Positions 8,377 through 15,954 of a stretch of DNA of 64,000 nucleotides are shown piece by piece. This DNA comes from Chryseobacterium sp. 7. GTDB lineage: Bacteria > Bacteroidota > Bacteroidia > Flavobacteriales > Weeksellaceae. The stretch lies in NCBI RefSeq assembly GCF_003663845.1, contig NZ_RCCA01000001.1, positions 682,001 through 746,000 on the forward strand, read 5' to 3'. Each line of letters begins with the position of its first letter. Positions within the stretch are counted from its first letter, which is position 1. Made by a program: the position numbers and the translations under genes. Below the pieces are notes generated by a model, which was given only the letters and a program-made list of their open reading frames with translations, made no database searches and had not been told where the DNA came from.

Positions 8377-8532
8377 ATGAAAAAATCAAACATCCAGTCA
8401 AGAAAATTGACTAAAAATGAATTAAAAGAAATTAAAGGAAGCGGAAGATTATGCTTTGACGGATTCTGCCGTAGAGGAGAATTTGAAGAATGGCAGCTTG
8501 GTGCCGGTGACAAAAACGGATTCTGCTGTTAA
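8377..8532 (+). CDS. GG-leader Cys-Cys-terminal peptide precursor 1 (51 aa)
   Basis: A 51-residue precursor. The leader has MKKSNIQSRKLTKNELKEI then Lys-Gly-Ser-Gly, a double-glycine-type leader in which the usual Gly-Gly is replaced by Gly-Ser. The core has RLCFDGFC near its start, an acidic stretch GEFEEWQLG, and ends GDKNGFCC. The core contains four cysteines (C-x4-C and terminal CC). This fits the bacteriocin-like peptides seen in Chryseobacterium-type genomes; activity has not been inferred from sequence. It is the first gene of the first two-peptide unit, 33 bases from the next. Confidence 0.8.
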   Translation: MKKSNIQSRKLTKNELKEIKGSGRLCFDGFCRRGEFEEWQLGAGDKNGFCC

Positions 8533-8565
8533 CCAAACTAAAACAATAACTAAACTAAATTTATC

Positions 8566-8721
8566 ATGAAAAAATCAAACATTCAAAAAAGAAAATTGAC
8601 AAAAAGCGAATTAAAACAAATCAATGGAGGGAGTGGACCGCTTTGCCCAGGAACTTGTTTTTGTAATATTGACGGTGAGATGACAATAGGCTCATGTAAT
8701 ACTAAAGGACAGTGTTGTTAA
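8566..8721 (+). CDS. GG-leader Cys-Cys-terminal peptide precursor 2 (51 aa)
   Basis: A 51-residue precursor whose leader (MKKSNIQKRKLTKSELKQ, then Ile-Asn-Gly-Gly) is nearly identical to peptide 1 over 20 residues. The core is quite different: GPLCPGTCFCN, then IDGEMTIGSC, ending NTKGQCC. It has six cysteines, the most of the four, and the same Gly-x-Cys-Cys end. Double-glycine leaders are normally cut by a peptidase-containing ABC exporter, but none is encoded in this window. It is followed by a strong terminator. Confidence 0.82.
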   Translation: MKKSNIQKRKLTKSELKQINGGSGPLCPGTCFCNIDGEMTIGSCNTKGQCC

Positions 8722-8746
8722 TATCAAAAAAGCTTTGTTAGATAAT

Positions 8747-8778
8747 AAAGATTGAGGCAGCCCCTCAATCTTTTTTTA
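8747..8778 (+). terminator. terminator closing peptide unit 1
   Basis: The stem AAGATTGAGG (8748-8757) pairs with CCTCAATCTT (8763-8772) across a short loop, then a run of T. It ends the first two-gene peptide unit. Confidence 0.85.
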
Positions 8779-8827
8779 TGAAGAAAAATTTCAACAAAAA
8801 AAAGTTAACAATTTGAATCACAATATT

Positions 8828-8857
8828 TTGAATATAACAAAATAACTTGTAAATTAG
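8828..8857 (+). promoter_or_regulatory. Bacteroidota promoter for GG-leader peptide genes 3-4
   Basis: TTG at 8828-8830, exactly 19 bases, and TAAATTAG at 8850-8857, 22 bases before the start of peptide 3. Spacing, box sequence and distance to the ATG almost repeat those of the promoter at 8324-8353, including TTGAAT at the -33 side. This supports two independent but similarly expressed units. Confidence 0.7.
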
Positions 8858-8879
8858 CTTTTACCAAATTAAAATTAAT

Positions 8880-9047
8880 ATGAAAAATTTAAAAAATCAG
8901 AAAAGAAAATTGAACAAAACTGAACTGAAAGAGATCAGCGGTGGAGCTAACAGACCCATCTGCCCAAGAGTGATAAGCTGTACAGATCCTCACACCGGAG
9001 AAGAACGATATGGAGTTCCGGGGATGCAGGATGGATTTTGTTGTTAG
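8880..9047 (+). CDS. GG-leader Cys-Cys-terminal peptide precursor 3 (55 aa)
   Basis: A 55-residue precursor. Leader MKNLKNQKRKLNKTELKEI followed by Ser-Gly-Gly-Ala, a regular double-glycine site. The core starts NRPICPRVISC, continues through TDPHTGEERYG and ends GMQDGFCC. It has four cysteines (C-x5-C and terminal CC). It is the longest of the four and the first gene of the second unit. Its leader matches the others at the KRKLxKxELKxI positions while the core shares only the cysteine frame. Confidence 0.82.
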   Translation: MKNLKNQKRKLNKTELKEISGGANRPICPRVISCTDPHTGEERYGVPGMQDGFCC

Positions 9048-9076
9048 ACAGTTTGTAATATGTAAATAAGGAAAAT

Positions 9077-9235
9077 ATGAAAAATTCAGCCTTGAAAATA
9101 AGAAGACTCAACAAAGCCGAGCTCAAAGAAATCAATGGTGGGGCAGCTGCCTGTGCCGAAGGTTTATGTAAACTAAGAGGAGTAAGTCATTTCCTTATTA
9201 TCGGCCCAAGGGGAAAAGACGGCTACTGCTGCTAA
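9077..9235 (+). CDS. GG-leader Cys-Cys-terminal peptide precursor 4 (52 aa)
   Basis: A 52-residue precursor. Leader MKNSALKIRRLNKAELKEI, then Asn-Gly-Gly-Ala. The core AACAEGLCKLRG continues into a hydrophobic SHFLIIG and ends RGKDGYCC, giving C-x4-C plus the terminal CC. It is 29 bases after peptide 3 and followed by the terminator shared with mutS. The leader is the most diverged in its first 10 residues, which argues that this is an older copy rather than a recent duplicate. Confidence 0.82.
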   Translation: MKNSALKIRRLNKAELKEINGGAAACAEGLCKLRGVSHFLIIGPRGKDGYCC

Positions 9236-9249
9236 TACAAAACAACAGT

Positions 9250-9287
9250 AAAAAAAATGATTGGATTACCCTCCAATCATTTTTTTT
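9250..9287. terminator. bidirectional terminator between peptide unit 2 and mutS
   Basis: A near-perfect hairpin (AAAAAAATGATTGGA against TCCAATCATTTTTTT) with A/T tracts on both sides, able to work in both directions. The converging mutS gene ends inside it: its last codons and stop (9266-9268) are part of the stem and loop. Confidence 0.8.
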
Positions 9288-11857
9288 ATCGAATTCAGCT
9301 TCATTAAAGCTTCAATAGGCGTTAAAGTGTTGATGTCTATTTTCGTAAGCTCTTCACGGATATTCTCCAGAACAGGATCATCCAGCTGGAAGAAAGAGAG
9401 CTGCATATTTTCCTCTGTTACTCTTTTGATCGTTTCTGATGAGTTGTTTCCCTGGGTTCTGCTTGCTTCCAATGTTTTAAGGATTTCATTTGCTCTGTTT
9501 ACTACTTTGGCAGGCATTCCGGCCAACTTTGCCACGTGGATACCGAAACTGTGCTCGCTTCCGCCCGGAACTAATTTTCTCAGGAAAATGATATTTCCTT
9601 TGTTTTCCTGGATTGACACATGGAAGTTCTTCACCCTTTCGAAATTAACTGTCATTTCATTCAGTTCGTGGTAGTGGGTTGCAAATAACGTCTTTGCCTG
9701 TGTAGGATGCTGATGAAGATATTCTGCAATAGCCCAGGCAATAGAAACCCCGTCATAAGTAGAAGTTCCACGGCCAATTTCATCCAATAGGATCAAACTT
9801 CGTTCTGAAATATTGTTCAGGATATTGGCGGCTTCATTCATCTCTACCATGAAAGTAGATTCCCCGGCAGAAATATTATCTGTAGCTCCTACTCTTGTAA
9901 AAATCTTATCTAATAATCCGATCTCCGCATGTTTTGCAGGTACAAAACTTCCAATCTGAGCCAAAAGACATACAATTGCCGTCTGACGCAGAATAGCCGA
10001 TTTACCGGCCATGTTCGGTCCTGTTACCATGATGATCTGCTGTGAATTCTTATCAAGGAAGATATCATTCGGGATATATTTTTCTCCCAGCGGAAGTGCA
10101 TTTTCAATAATCGGGTGTCTGGCTTCTTTTAAGTCAATGGCATAGCCGTCATTCAAGACAGGCTTTGTATAACTCTCGGAAACAGCAAGCTCAGACAAAC
10201 CGGAAGCTACATCAAGCTGAGCAATGATGTTGGAATTTCCTTGAATCTGATCAATATAAACCATCGTTTCCGCGCAAACATTTCTGTACAGTGAGGTTTC
10301 CAGAACGCCTATTTTTTCTTCAGCACCGAGGATCTGGTTTTCGTATTCTTTAAGCTCTTCCGTAATATATCTTTCAGCATTCACTAAGGTCTGCTTTCTT
10401 ACCCAATCATCCGGAACTTTATCTTTATGGGTATTTCGAACTTCAATATAATATCCGAAAACGTTGTTAAAATCAATTTTAAGGCTGGTAATTCCTGTTC
10501 TTTCAATCTCTCTCTGGCACATTTCATCCAGGAAACCGCGTCCTTTGCTCTGAAGATTTCTCAATCTGTCAAGCTCTTCAGAAACGCCTTCTTTAATAAC
10601 ATTTCCTTTGGCAATATTTACCGGAAGCTCTTCATTAAGATGATTCTGCAGGAATTTAATCAGTTCTTCCAGATCAAATAAAGGATCTAACCAAGCCATC
10701 ACATCTGCATGAGGATGCAGTAACGCTTTGATTTTATGAATATTAATTAAACTTTGGCGCAAATATCCCAGTTCTTTAGGTGAAATTTTCTCTGCTGCCA
10801 GTTTTCCCATTAATCGGTCAAGATCAGAAATTGATTTCAGAAGCTGGCTAATCTCATATTTAAGAGCATCATTTTCGTTTAAGAAATCAATCAGAGAAAG
10901 CCTTCTCATAATCTCATCCACCGATTTTAAAGGCAGAATAATTCTCCTTCTCAAAAGTCTTCCTCCCATCGGAGTAGACGTTTTATCAATGATATCCAGC
11001 AGTGATTTTCCCTGTGGATTGCTTGGGTAAACGATTTCCAGGTTCCTCAGGGTAAAATTATCCATCATCAGATAATCTTCCTGCGGAATGACCTGTAGTT
11101 TTGTAATATGGGCAAGCAGATTATGATGGGTATCTTCTACCAGATAGGCAAAAATAGCACCTGCTGCCGTGATTGCCGACGGAAGATTTTCCACTCCAAA
11201 ACCTTTTAATGAATTGGTTTTAAAATGATTCGTCAGCTTTTCGTAAGCAAAATTATATTGGAAAGCCCAGTCTTCAAGTTTAAAGGCATTTTTATTTTTG
11301 ATCTGTTCCGGAATCTGTGTGCTTCTCTGGAAAATAATCTCACTGGGATCAAAAGTATTGACGATGTGTAAAAGCTTTTCTAAATTTCCTTCGCTTACCA
11401 GAAACTCTCCCGTAGAGATGTCTACCAAAGCTATTCCATACTTCTCTTTTTCTTTATGTAATGAAAGAAGGAAGTTATTTTTTTTGGAATTTAACACCTG
11501 ATCATTGAAGGTAACGCCGGGTGTTACCAACTCTGTAACACCTCTTTTCACAATTCCTTTCACCATCTTAGGATCTTCCAGCTGATCACAGATTGCCACC
11601 CTCATGCCTGCTCTTACCAATTTTGGAAGATAAGAATCTACAGAATGATGTGGAAACCCAGCAAGTTCTATATGCCCCTCACCATTGGCTCTTTTGGTAA
11701 GCACAATACCCAGAATCTGAGAAGTTCTGACAGCATCCTGCCCAAAAGTTTCATAAAAATCCCCAACCCTGAATAATAACAACGCATCAGGGTATTTCGC
11801 CTTGATGGTATTGTACTGCGTCATTAATGGGGTTTCTTTCTTCGCTGCTTTTGCCAT
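9266..11857 (-). CDS. mutS: DNA mismatch repair protein MutS
   Basis: A full-length MutS of 863 residues. The mismatch-recognition motif GDFYETFG places the Phe-x-Glu wedge at F34 and E36. The connector, lever and clamp domains follow. The ATPase has Walker A GPNMAGKS (613-620), STFMVEMNEAA near 668, and Walker B LILLDEIGRGTST (688-700), then THYHEL. MutS binds base mismatches and recruits MutL to start strand-directed repair. The C-terminus ends in LNSIKKMIGG inside the shared terminator. It is a lone gene; mutL is not in the window. Confidence 0.98.
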   Translation of the reverse strand: MAKAAKKETPLMTQYNTIKAKYPDALLLFRVGDFYETFGQDAVRTSQILGIVLTKRANGEGHIELAGFPHHSVDSYLPKLVRAGMRVAICDQLEDPKMVKGIVKRGVTELVTPGVTFNDQVLNSKKNNFLLSLHKEKEKYGIALVDISTGEFLVSEGNLEKLLHIVNTFDPSEIIFQRSTQIPEQIKNKNAFKLEDWAFQYNFAYEKLTNHFKTNSLKGFGVENLPSAITAAGAIFAYLVEDTHHNLLAHITKLQVIPQEDYLMMDNFTLRNLEIVYPSNPQGKSLLDIIDKTSTPMGGRLLRRRIILPLKSVDEIMRRLSLIDFLNENDALKYEISQLLKSISDLDRLMGKLAAEKISPKELGYLRQSLINIHKIKALLHPHADVMAWLDPLFDLEELIKFLQNHLNEELPVNIAKGNVIKEGVSEELDRLRNLQSKGRGFLDEMCQREIERTGITSLKIDFNNVFGYYIEVRNTHKDKVPDDWVRKQTLVNAERYITEELKEYENQILGAEEKIGVLETSLYRNVCAETMVYIDQIQGNSNIIAQLDVASGLSELAVSESYTKPVLNDGYAIDLKEARHPIIENALPLGEKYIPNDIFLDKNSQQIIMVTGPNMAGKSAILRQTAIVCLLAQIGSFVPAKHAEIGLLDKIFTRVGATDNISAGESTFMVEMNEAANILNNISERSLILLDEIGRGTSTYDGVSIAWAIAEYLHQHPTQAKTLFATHYHELNEMTVNFERVKNFHVSIQENKGNIIFLRKLVPGGSEHSFGIHVAKLAGMPAKVVNRANEILKTLEASRTQGNNSSETIKRVTEENMQLSFFQLDDPVLENIREELTKIDINTLTPIEALMKLNSIKKMIGG

Positions 11858-11981
11858 AGTAAAAAATGAGCCCCAAATTTAGAAAAATAAATTCAGGGTA
11901 AGAGAATTGTTTGAGGGTTAATGTTCTATGTTTTTCTTTATCAGGAATTAATTGTATTTTCACCATCAAATCACATTATTC

Positions 11982-12512
11982 ATGGAATTTCCTGTTTTAG
12001 AGACTGAAAGGCTTATTTTGCGTAAGCTTACTTTTAATGATACCCAAGACCTTTTTGAGTACTTTTCTTTGGATGAAGTGATGGAATATTATGACCTTGA
12101 CACTTTCAAGACAGAAGAAGATTCCAGACACATTATCCAGCATTTCAACAGTGAATTCGAAAAAGGAAAAGGTTTCAGATGGGCTCTGGAACTGAAATCC
12201 ACAGGAAAAGTCATTGGTACCTGTGGTTACCACAATTGGTACAGGGAGCATTTCCGGGCAGAAGTTGGCTATGAGCTCAATCCTAAATTCTGGCAGCAAT
12301 CTTATATGAAAGAAGCCATTCTTCCTATTTTAACATATGGGTTTGAAACCATGAGACTTCACCGTGTAGATGCTTTCATAGATCCTTCCAATATTTCTTC
12401 CGAAAGACTGTTAACTTCTTTAAATTTCAGCAAAGAGGGAACATTGAAAGATTATTTTTTTGAAAAAGGAAAATTTGTTGATGCAACCATTTTCGGGCTG
12501 ATTAATAAATAG
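11982..12512 (+). CDS. GNAT acetyltransferase (RimJ/RimL-like)
   Basis: A 176-residue N-acetyltransferase started at ATG 11982 (MEFPVLETERLILRKL). ETERLILR is the usual N-terminal mark of RimJ/RimL-type GNATs. The acetyl-CoA region is AEVGYELNPKFWQQSYMKEA, and RVDAFIDPSNISSERLL forms the late part of the fold. It should transfer acetyl from acetyl-CoA to an amine, possibly a protein N-terminus; the acceptor is unknown. A 10-residue longer start at 11952 has no support. It is divergent from mutS. Confidence 0.85.
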   Translation: MEFPVLETERLILRKLTFNDTQDLFEYFSLDEVMEYYDLDTFKTEEDSRHIIQHFNSEFEKGKGFRWALELKSTGKVIGTCGYHNWYREHFRAEVGYELNPKFWQQSYMKEAILPILTYGFETMRLHRVDAFIDPSNISSERLLTSLNFSKEGTLKDYFFEKGKFVDATIFGLINK

Positions 12513-12645
12513 GCAGGAAGTCTGAAGATGGGTGATGGAAGTTTATATTGGCCGTTTAATTACTGATCATCTTTAAATAAAAATGAAATCAAGTAATACT
12601 AAACTGTAAAGAGGCTTCCCTCTTCCAGCCTCCTTCTTCCTTCCC
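12513..12645. repeat. spacer with GGAAG/CTTCC repeat sequence
   Basis: A gene-free spacer carrying GGCAGGAAGTCTGAAGATGG at its left end and CTTCCCTCTTCCAGCCTCCT with CTTCCTTCCC at its right end. The ends are partly inverted relative to each other. A related, clearer copy occurs at 13586-13731 on the other side of the JmjC-like gene. It probably belongs to a dispersed intergenic repeat family. Confidence 0.4.
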
Positions 12646-13524
12646 TTATTTTCCTGCTTTCATATGTTTTTTCAAAGCATTTGAGCTTTTCTTATAGGCC
12701 CATTTCTGCTTGTAATCCACCCATTTTGCTTTGAAAAGCTTACGCATCAGTTTATCTGTGTATCTCATAATGAAAACGTGATACAACATATTGGCAAAAA
12801 CATTAGGTTTATTGGGCAACGCTCTCAGCGAAAGAGAAAAACCAGGTTCCAGATATCTATTGAAATGCCAGAAAGCACCTGGAATAAACAATGTGTCACC
12901 ATGCTCCATGAAAATTTCATATCCTCTGGCATGTTTCAGGGCAGGAAATTTTTCGTAATCAGGGTTTTCATAATCTACCTCGTAAACGGTATGAACAGAC
13001 AAAGGCACTTTATACAAAAACGGAGATTGCTTCTGGTCAAACAAAAGGATTCTTTTCTTTCCTTCGAAATGAATATGCATGAAATCACCCAGATCCACAT
13101 CATAATGCATCAAAACATGAGCTTCACTTCCTCCGAAGAATAAAGTTGGCAGTCTTTTAAAGAATTTGATACCAAGATCCGGATAAGTGAAATTTTTCAG
13201 CAGCTCGGGAAGCCTGTCAGTAATGATATAGAAAAAGATACGAAGATCTGAAGGCTTACTTTTAATGGTATCAATATACTCCTTCATTTTCATATGGGTA
13301 ACCGGAGCATCAGAGCTCTTCGCAGCATCAGCCGGTTTATTATCATACAGCGGAACTTCCTGATCTCCTGCTTTTTCGCGGATATAAGCCAGGTTCCATT
13401 TGTCAAAAGCATCCCATCGGCTGGCAAAATTCTTAATCAAAAGAGGTTTTTGCTTTTTAAAATAATTTTTCTGAAAATCTTCTTTACTGATATCATTTAC
13501 AACATCTACGTTTTCGAGGATCAT
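12646..13524 (-). CDS. cupin-like/JmjC-type Fe(II) oxygenase-like protein
   Basis: A 292-residue protein of the cupin_8/JmjC (FIH-like) family. The iron facial triad is visible as H140-Y-D142 (LMHYDVD) and a distal His at about 220 (GAFWHFNRY), with IHFEGKKRILLFDQ between them as the core strand. Members hydroxylate protein side chains or tRNA using 2-oxoglutarate; the substrate here is unknown. The basic C-terminal tail (KAKWVDYKQKWAYKKS) is typical of the bacterial branch. It stands alone between two repeat-containing spacers. Confidence 0.82.
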   Translation of the reverse strand: MILENVDVVNDISKEDFQKNYFKKQKPLLIKNFASRWDAFDKWNLAYIREKAGDQEVPLYDNKPADAAKSSDAPVTHMKMKEYIDTIKSKPSDLRIFFYIITDRLPELLKNFTYPDLGIKFFKRLPTLFFGGSEAHVLMHYDVDLGDFMHIHFEGKKRILLFDQKQSPFLYKVPLSVHTVYEVDYENPDYEKFPALKHARGYEIFMEHGDTLFIPGAFWHFNRYLEPGFSLSLRALPNKPNVFANMLYHVFIMRYTDKLMRKLFKAKWVDYKQKWAYKKSSNALKKHMKAGK

Positions 13525-13585
13525 ATACTTTGTATTTAATGCGAAATAAAAATAGTGTTTTTTTGAAACCCGAGAAAATTAAGAT

Positions 13586-13731
13586 TAAAAGGGCTGGAAG
13601 CTGGAAGAGCGAAGCGGGAGTTAAGGTTGTCGCAAACACCTATACGTCATTCTATAAAAAGATTTTTATGGAAACTGACTTTTTCTTCGCCTTCAATACC
13701 ACCCCTCTTCCAGCTTCAGACTTCCTCACTT
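13586..13731. repeat. inverted GCTGGAAG repeat element
   Basis: The left part has GGCTGGAAGCTGGAAGAGCG followed by GAAGCGGGAG, and the right part CTCTTCCAGCTTCAGACTTC in inverted orientation, about 110 bases apart. An ORF track across it would give a 73-residue product, but its residues derive from the repeat and it has no coding features. It resembles the partial copy at 12513-12645. Confidence 0.5.
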
Positions 13732-13782
13732 TATTAGCAGAGCTCAGATGAAAAATTTATATTTGTGGTAATAAGCGAGTTT

Positions 13783-14661
13783 ATGAGAGTCTACAATACC
13801 AAACATTTCATTAAAATTCTTTTTAGTTTACACAAAAGCGATACTCTAAAAATTCTTTTTCCAAGTATGATTCTTGTAGGGCTATATTCCTGGGGAATTC
13901 AATATCTGGAAGTGGAATATCTTCACCTTACGACTAAATCAGGAGTCAGCAATGTAGGAATGATTCACTCTCTGCTGGGCTTTGTCCTTTCCCTTTTATT
14001 GGTGTTCAGAACAAATACAGCCTATGACAGGTGGTGGGAAGGAAGAAAACTTTGGGGAAAATTGGTTAATGACACCCGAAACTTCGCCATAAAAATCAAT
14101 ACCATTTTGGGCGATAACCGTCAGGATGTTGACCAAATTGCAAGATATTTAAAATACTTTCCTCACTTTTTAGCCAAACATCTTTCAAAAGAATCTACAA
14201 GGCTCGCTTTGGATGAAGATTATTCTGAAATTGAAAGCTCTTTAAAACATCACGGGCCAAGCGAAATAATTATCCTGTTAAGCCATAAGCTGAATCAATT
14301 GAAAAAGGAAGGAAAAGTTTCTGAAGTTGAAATGTTATATTTAGACACCCAGCTTTCAGGGTTTCTGGATGTATGCGGAGGCTGCGAGAGAATCAAAAAT
14401 ACTCCGATCCCTTACTCTTACTCTTCTTTCATCAAGAAATTCATTATTTTGTATGTTTTTGCCCTGCCAATTGCATATGTTATTACGATAGGGCTTTTCA
14501 TGATTCCACTAACGGTTTTTGTGTATTATGTACTGATGAGTCTTGAACTTATTGCAGAGGAAATTGAAGATCCGTTCAATAATGATGAAAATGACATTCC
14601 TATGGAAACCTTAGCTCAGAATATTGAGAAGAATGTTCATCAGATTATGAACAGAAAATAA
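13783..14661 (+). CDS. bestrophin-family anion channel (YneE/RFP-TM-like)
   Basis: A 292-residue membrane protein. The pattern LGFVLSLLLVFRTNTAYDRWWEGRK (residues about 65-89) is the core bestrophin signature, and NAC-type hydrophobic helices near residues 19-41 and 217-245 complete the channel fold. The bacterial homologue KpBest forms a pentameric ion channel. The start at 13783 (MRVYNTKHFIK) is preferred; a GTG at 13765 adds six residues. A hairpin terminator directly follows the stop. Confidence 0.85.
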   Translation: MRVYNTKHFIKILFSLHKSDTLKILFPSMILVGLYSWGIQYLEVEYLHLTTKSGVSNVGMIHSLLGFVLSLLLVFRTNTAYDRWWEGRKLWGKLVNDTRNFAIKINTILGDNRQDVDQIARYLKYFPHFLAKHLSKESTRLALDEDYSEIESSLKHHGPSEIIILLSHKLNQLKKEGKVSEVEMLYLDTQLSGFLDVCGGCERIKNTPIPYSYSSFIKKFIILYVFALPIAYVITIGLFMIPLTVFVYYVLMSLELIAEEIEDPFNNDENDIPMETLAQNIEKNVHQIMNRK

Positions 14662-14693
14662 AAAATCAAGCTGTTAAAGCTTGATTTCTTTGA
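14660..14693. terminator. terminator between bestrophin gene and convergent secreted protein
   Basis: AAATCAAGC (14663-14670 region) pairs with GCTTGATTT across TGTTAAA, followed by TCTTT. The stop codon of the convergent gene (14674-14676) lies in the loop, so the hairpin serves both genes. Confidence 0.7.
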
Positions 14694-15273
14694 GTTCGCC
14701 GTCCTGTTTTATTTCTACAAATTTGCTTTCCCTGTTGGCCGCAGAATATCCGTAGAAAAATGTACTGTATATAGGTGTTGAATACAGATAAGCTCCATAT
14801 CCATTATAAGCATCTGAAGTTCCGGTCTGTTGCTGGTAGCTTGCTGTTGCTGTAAAATTAACGATGGTTTCAAGATAATATTTCCCAGGTTTCAGCTTTT
14901 CAAACTTAAACCTGCCGTGGTCATCCGTTAAAGCTTCTACTCTGTATTTAAAAGCTTCTTCAGACATATATACCGTTGTTTTTTTGTTTTCAAATTTCCT
15001 TCTCATATCATAAAATTCCTGAAAATAAGGAGTTACAGGAAAAAGCATGACAACGGTTCCTTTAGGTGCATAATGCTTCTCTCCAAGCAACGGCTTGATG
15101 CCCCAATTGTTTTTCTGTTTGGTAGAAGCCACTCCTTCAATGGTGGAATTTCCGAATCCGAGCATTTCTCTCGCCAGTTTTTTATCAAAAAAAGCTTGAG
15201 GATAATACGTATTCTGTGCACTCAGGTACATAAATCCCCATGTCAGTATGAATAATGTGAATAATTTTTTCAT
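14674..15273 (-). CDS. secreted protein with carboxypeptidase-regulatory-like (prealbumin) domain
   Basis: A 199-residue protein from ATG 15273 with a signal peptide (MKKLFTLFILTWGFMYLSAQ). An upstream start at 15426 would run antisense through the next gene and hide this signal. The C-terminal part has ALTDDHGRFKFEKLKPGKYY, the usual beta-sandwich turn of a carboxypeptidase regulatory-like domain, then a tyrosine-rich stretch. It is probably periplasmic or at the outer surface; function unknown. It is divergent from the YwqK-like gene, with 55 bases between starts. Confidence 0.7.
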   Translation of the reverse strand: MKKLFTLFILTWGFMYLSAQNTYYPQAFFDKKLAREMLGFGNSTIEGVASTKQKNNWGIKPLLGEKHYAPKGTVVMLFPVTPYFQEFYDMRRKFENKKTTVYMSEEAFKYRVEALTDDHGRFKFEKLKPGKYYLETIVNFTATASYQQQTGTSDAYNGYGAYLYSTPIYSTFFYGYSAANRESKFVEIKQDGELKEIKL

Positions 15274-15328
15274 AGTATATTTTTGAGTCAAATATAAGTA
15301 TTTTACTATTTTTGAAATAAAAATAGCT

Positions 15329-15949
15329 ATGAAGTACATGTTTCTATTATTCTTTTCCACTTCTGCTCTGATCACGGCGCAGAAACCCTGTGGATATAAA
15401 GACGGATTACAGGAGGGATCCTGCAAAGAGTTTTATGATAACGGCCAGGTAAAAAATACGGTGGAATGGAAAAAAGGAAAACTGGACGGAGATGCCATTT
15501 TTTATCATGATAATGGAAAAGTACTGTCAAAAGGAGAATATAAAAAAGGATACAAAGTAAAAGAATGGTCCTATTTTGATAAAAACGGAGTGCTTACTTC
15601 CAAAGAAGCCTTCAGAAACGGAGAAAAGAATATTTATGACAATAGTCTTACGGCCACATTTTATTCTCCTGCGGGAAAAATAACTGAAATTTCCAATTAT
15701 AAATTCAATAAATTACAGGGAGAAAGCAGAACCTTCCATGAAGACGGAAAATCAATAAAAGAAATAGGCCAGTATGATAATGGGCTTGCCACCGGAAAAT
15801 GGAAAGTGCTTTATCCATCAGGAAAACTACAGCGCGAAACGGAATTCGCAAACGATAAAAGAAACGGAAGCAGGGTTCATTACCGTGAAGACGGGAGCAT
15901 AGAAAAGACAGAGGTCTATAAAGACGGAAAATTAATCTCAACAAAATAA
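15329..15949 (+). CDS. secreted YwqK-family MORN-like repeat protein
   Basis: A 206-residue secreted protein (signal peptide MKYMFLLFFSTSALITAQ). It consists of about seven repeats of the form F-Y-D/H-N-G-x-V/L-x-x-x-x-x-Y/W-K-x-G-x-x-x-G, for example FYDNGQVKNTVEWKKGKLDG and FYHDNGKVLSKGEYKKG. Databases often label these 'toxin-antitoxin system YwqK family antitoxin', based on a distant Bacillus protein. I see no toxin gene beside it and would not infer an antitoxin role. Confidence 0.8.
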   Translation: MKYMFLLFFSTSALITAQKPCGYKDGLQEGSCKEFYDNGQVKNTVEWKKGKLDGDAIFYHDNGKVLSKGEYKKGYKVKEWSYFDKNGVLTSKEAFRNGEKNIYDNSLTATFYSPAGKITEISNYKFNKLQGESRTFHEDGKSIKEIGQYDNGLATGKWKVLYPSGKLQRETEFANDKRNGSRVHYREDGSIEKTEVYKDGKLISTK

Positions 15950-15954
15950 TACAA

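Noticed and set aside
13530..13751. 73-codon plus-strand frame after the JmjC-like gene
   Set aside because: Most of it is the translated GCTGGAAG repeat, with no signal, motif or operon context.
15329..15949. YwqK-type antitoxin of a toxin-antitoxin system
   Set aside because: The protein is exported and made of MORN-like repeats; there is no toxin gene next to it. The neighbour is a broken RNA methyltransferase.
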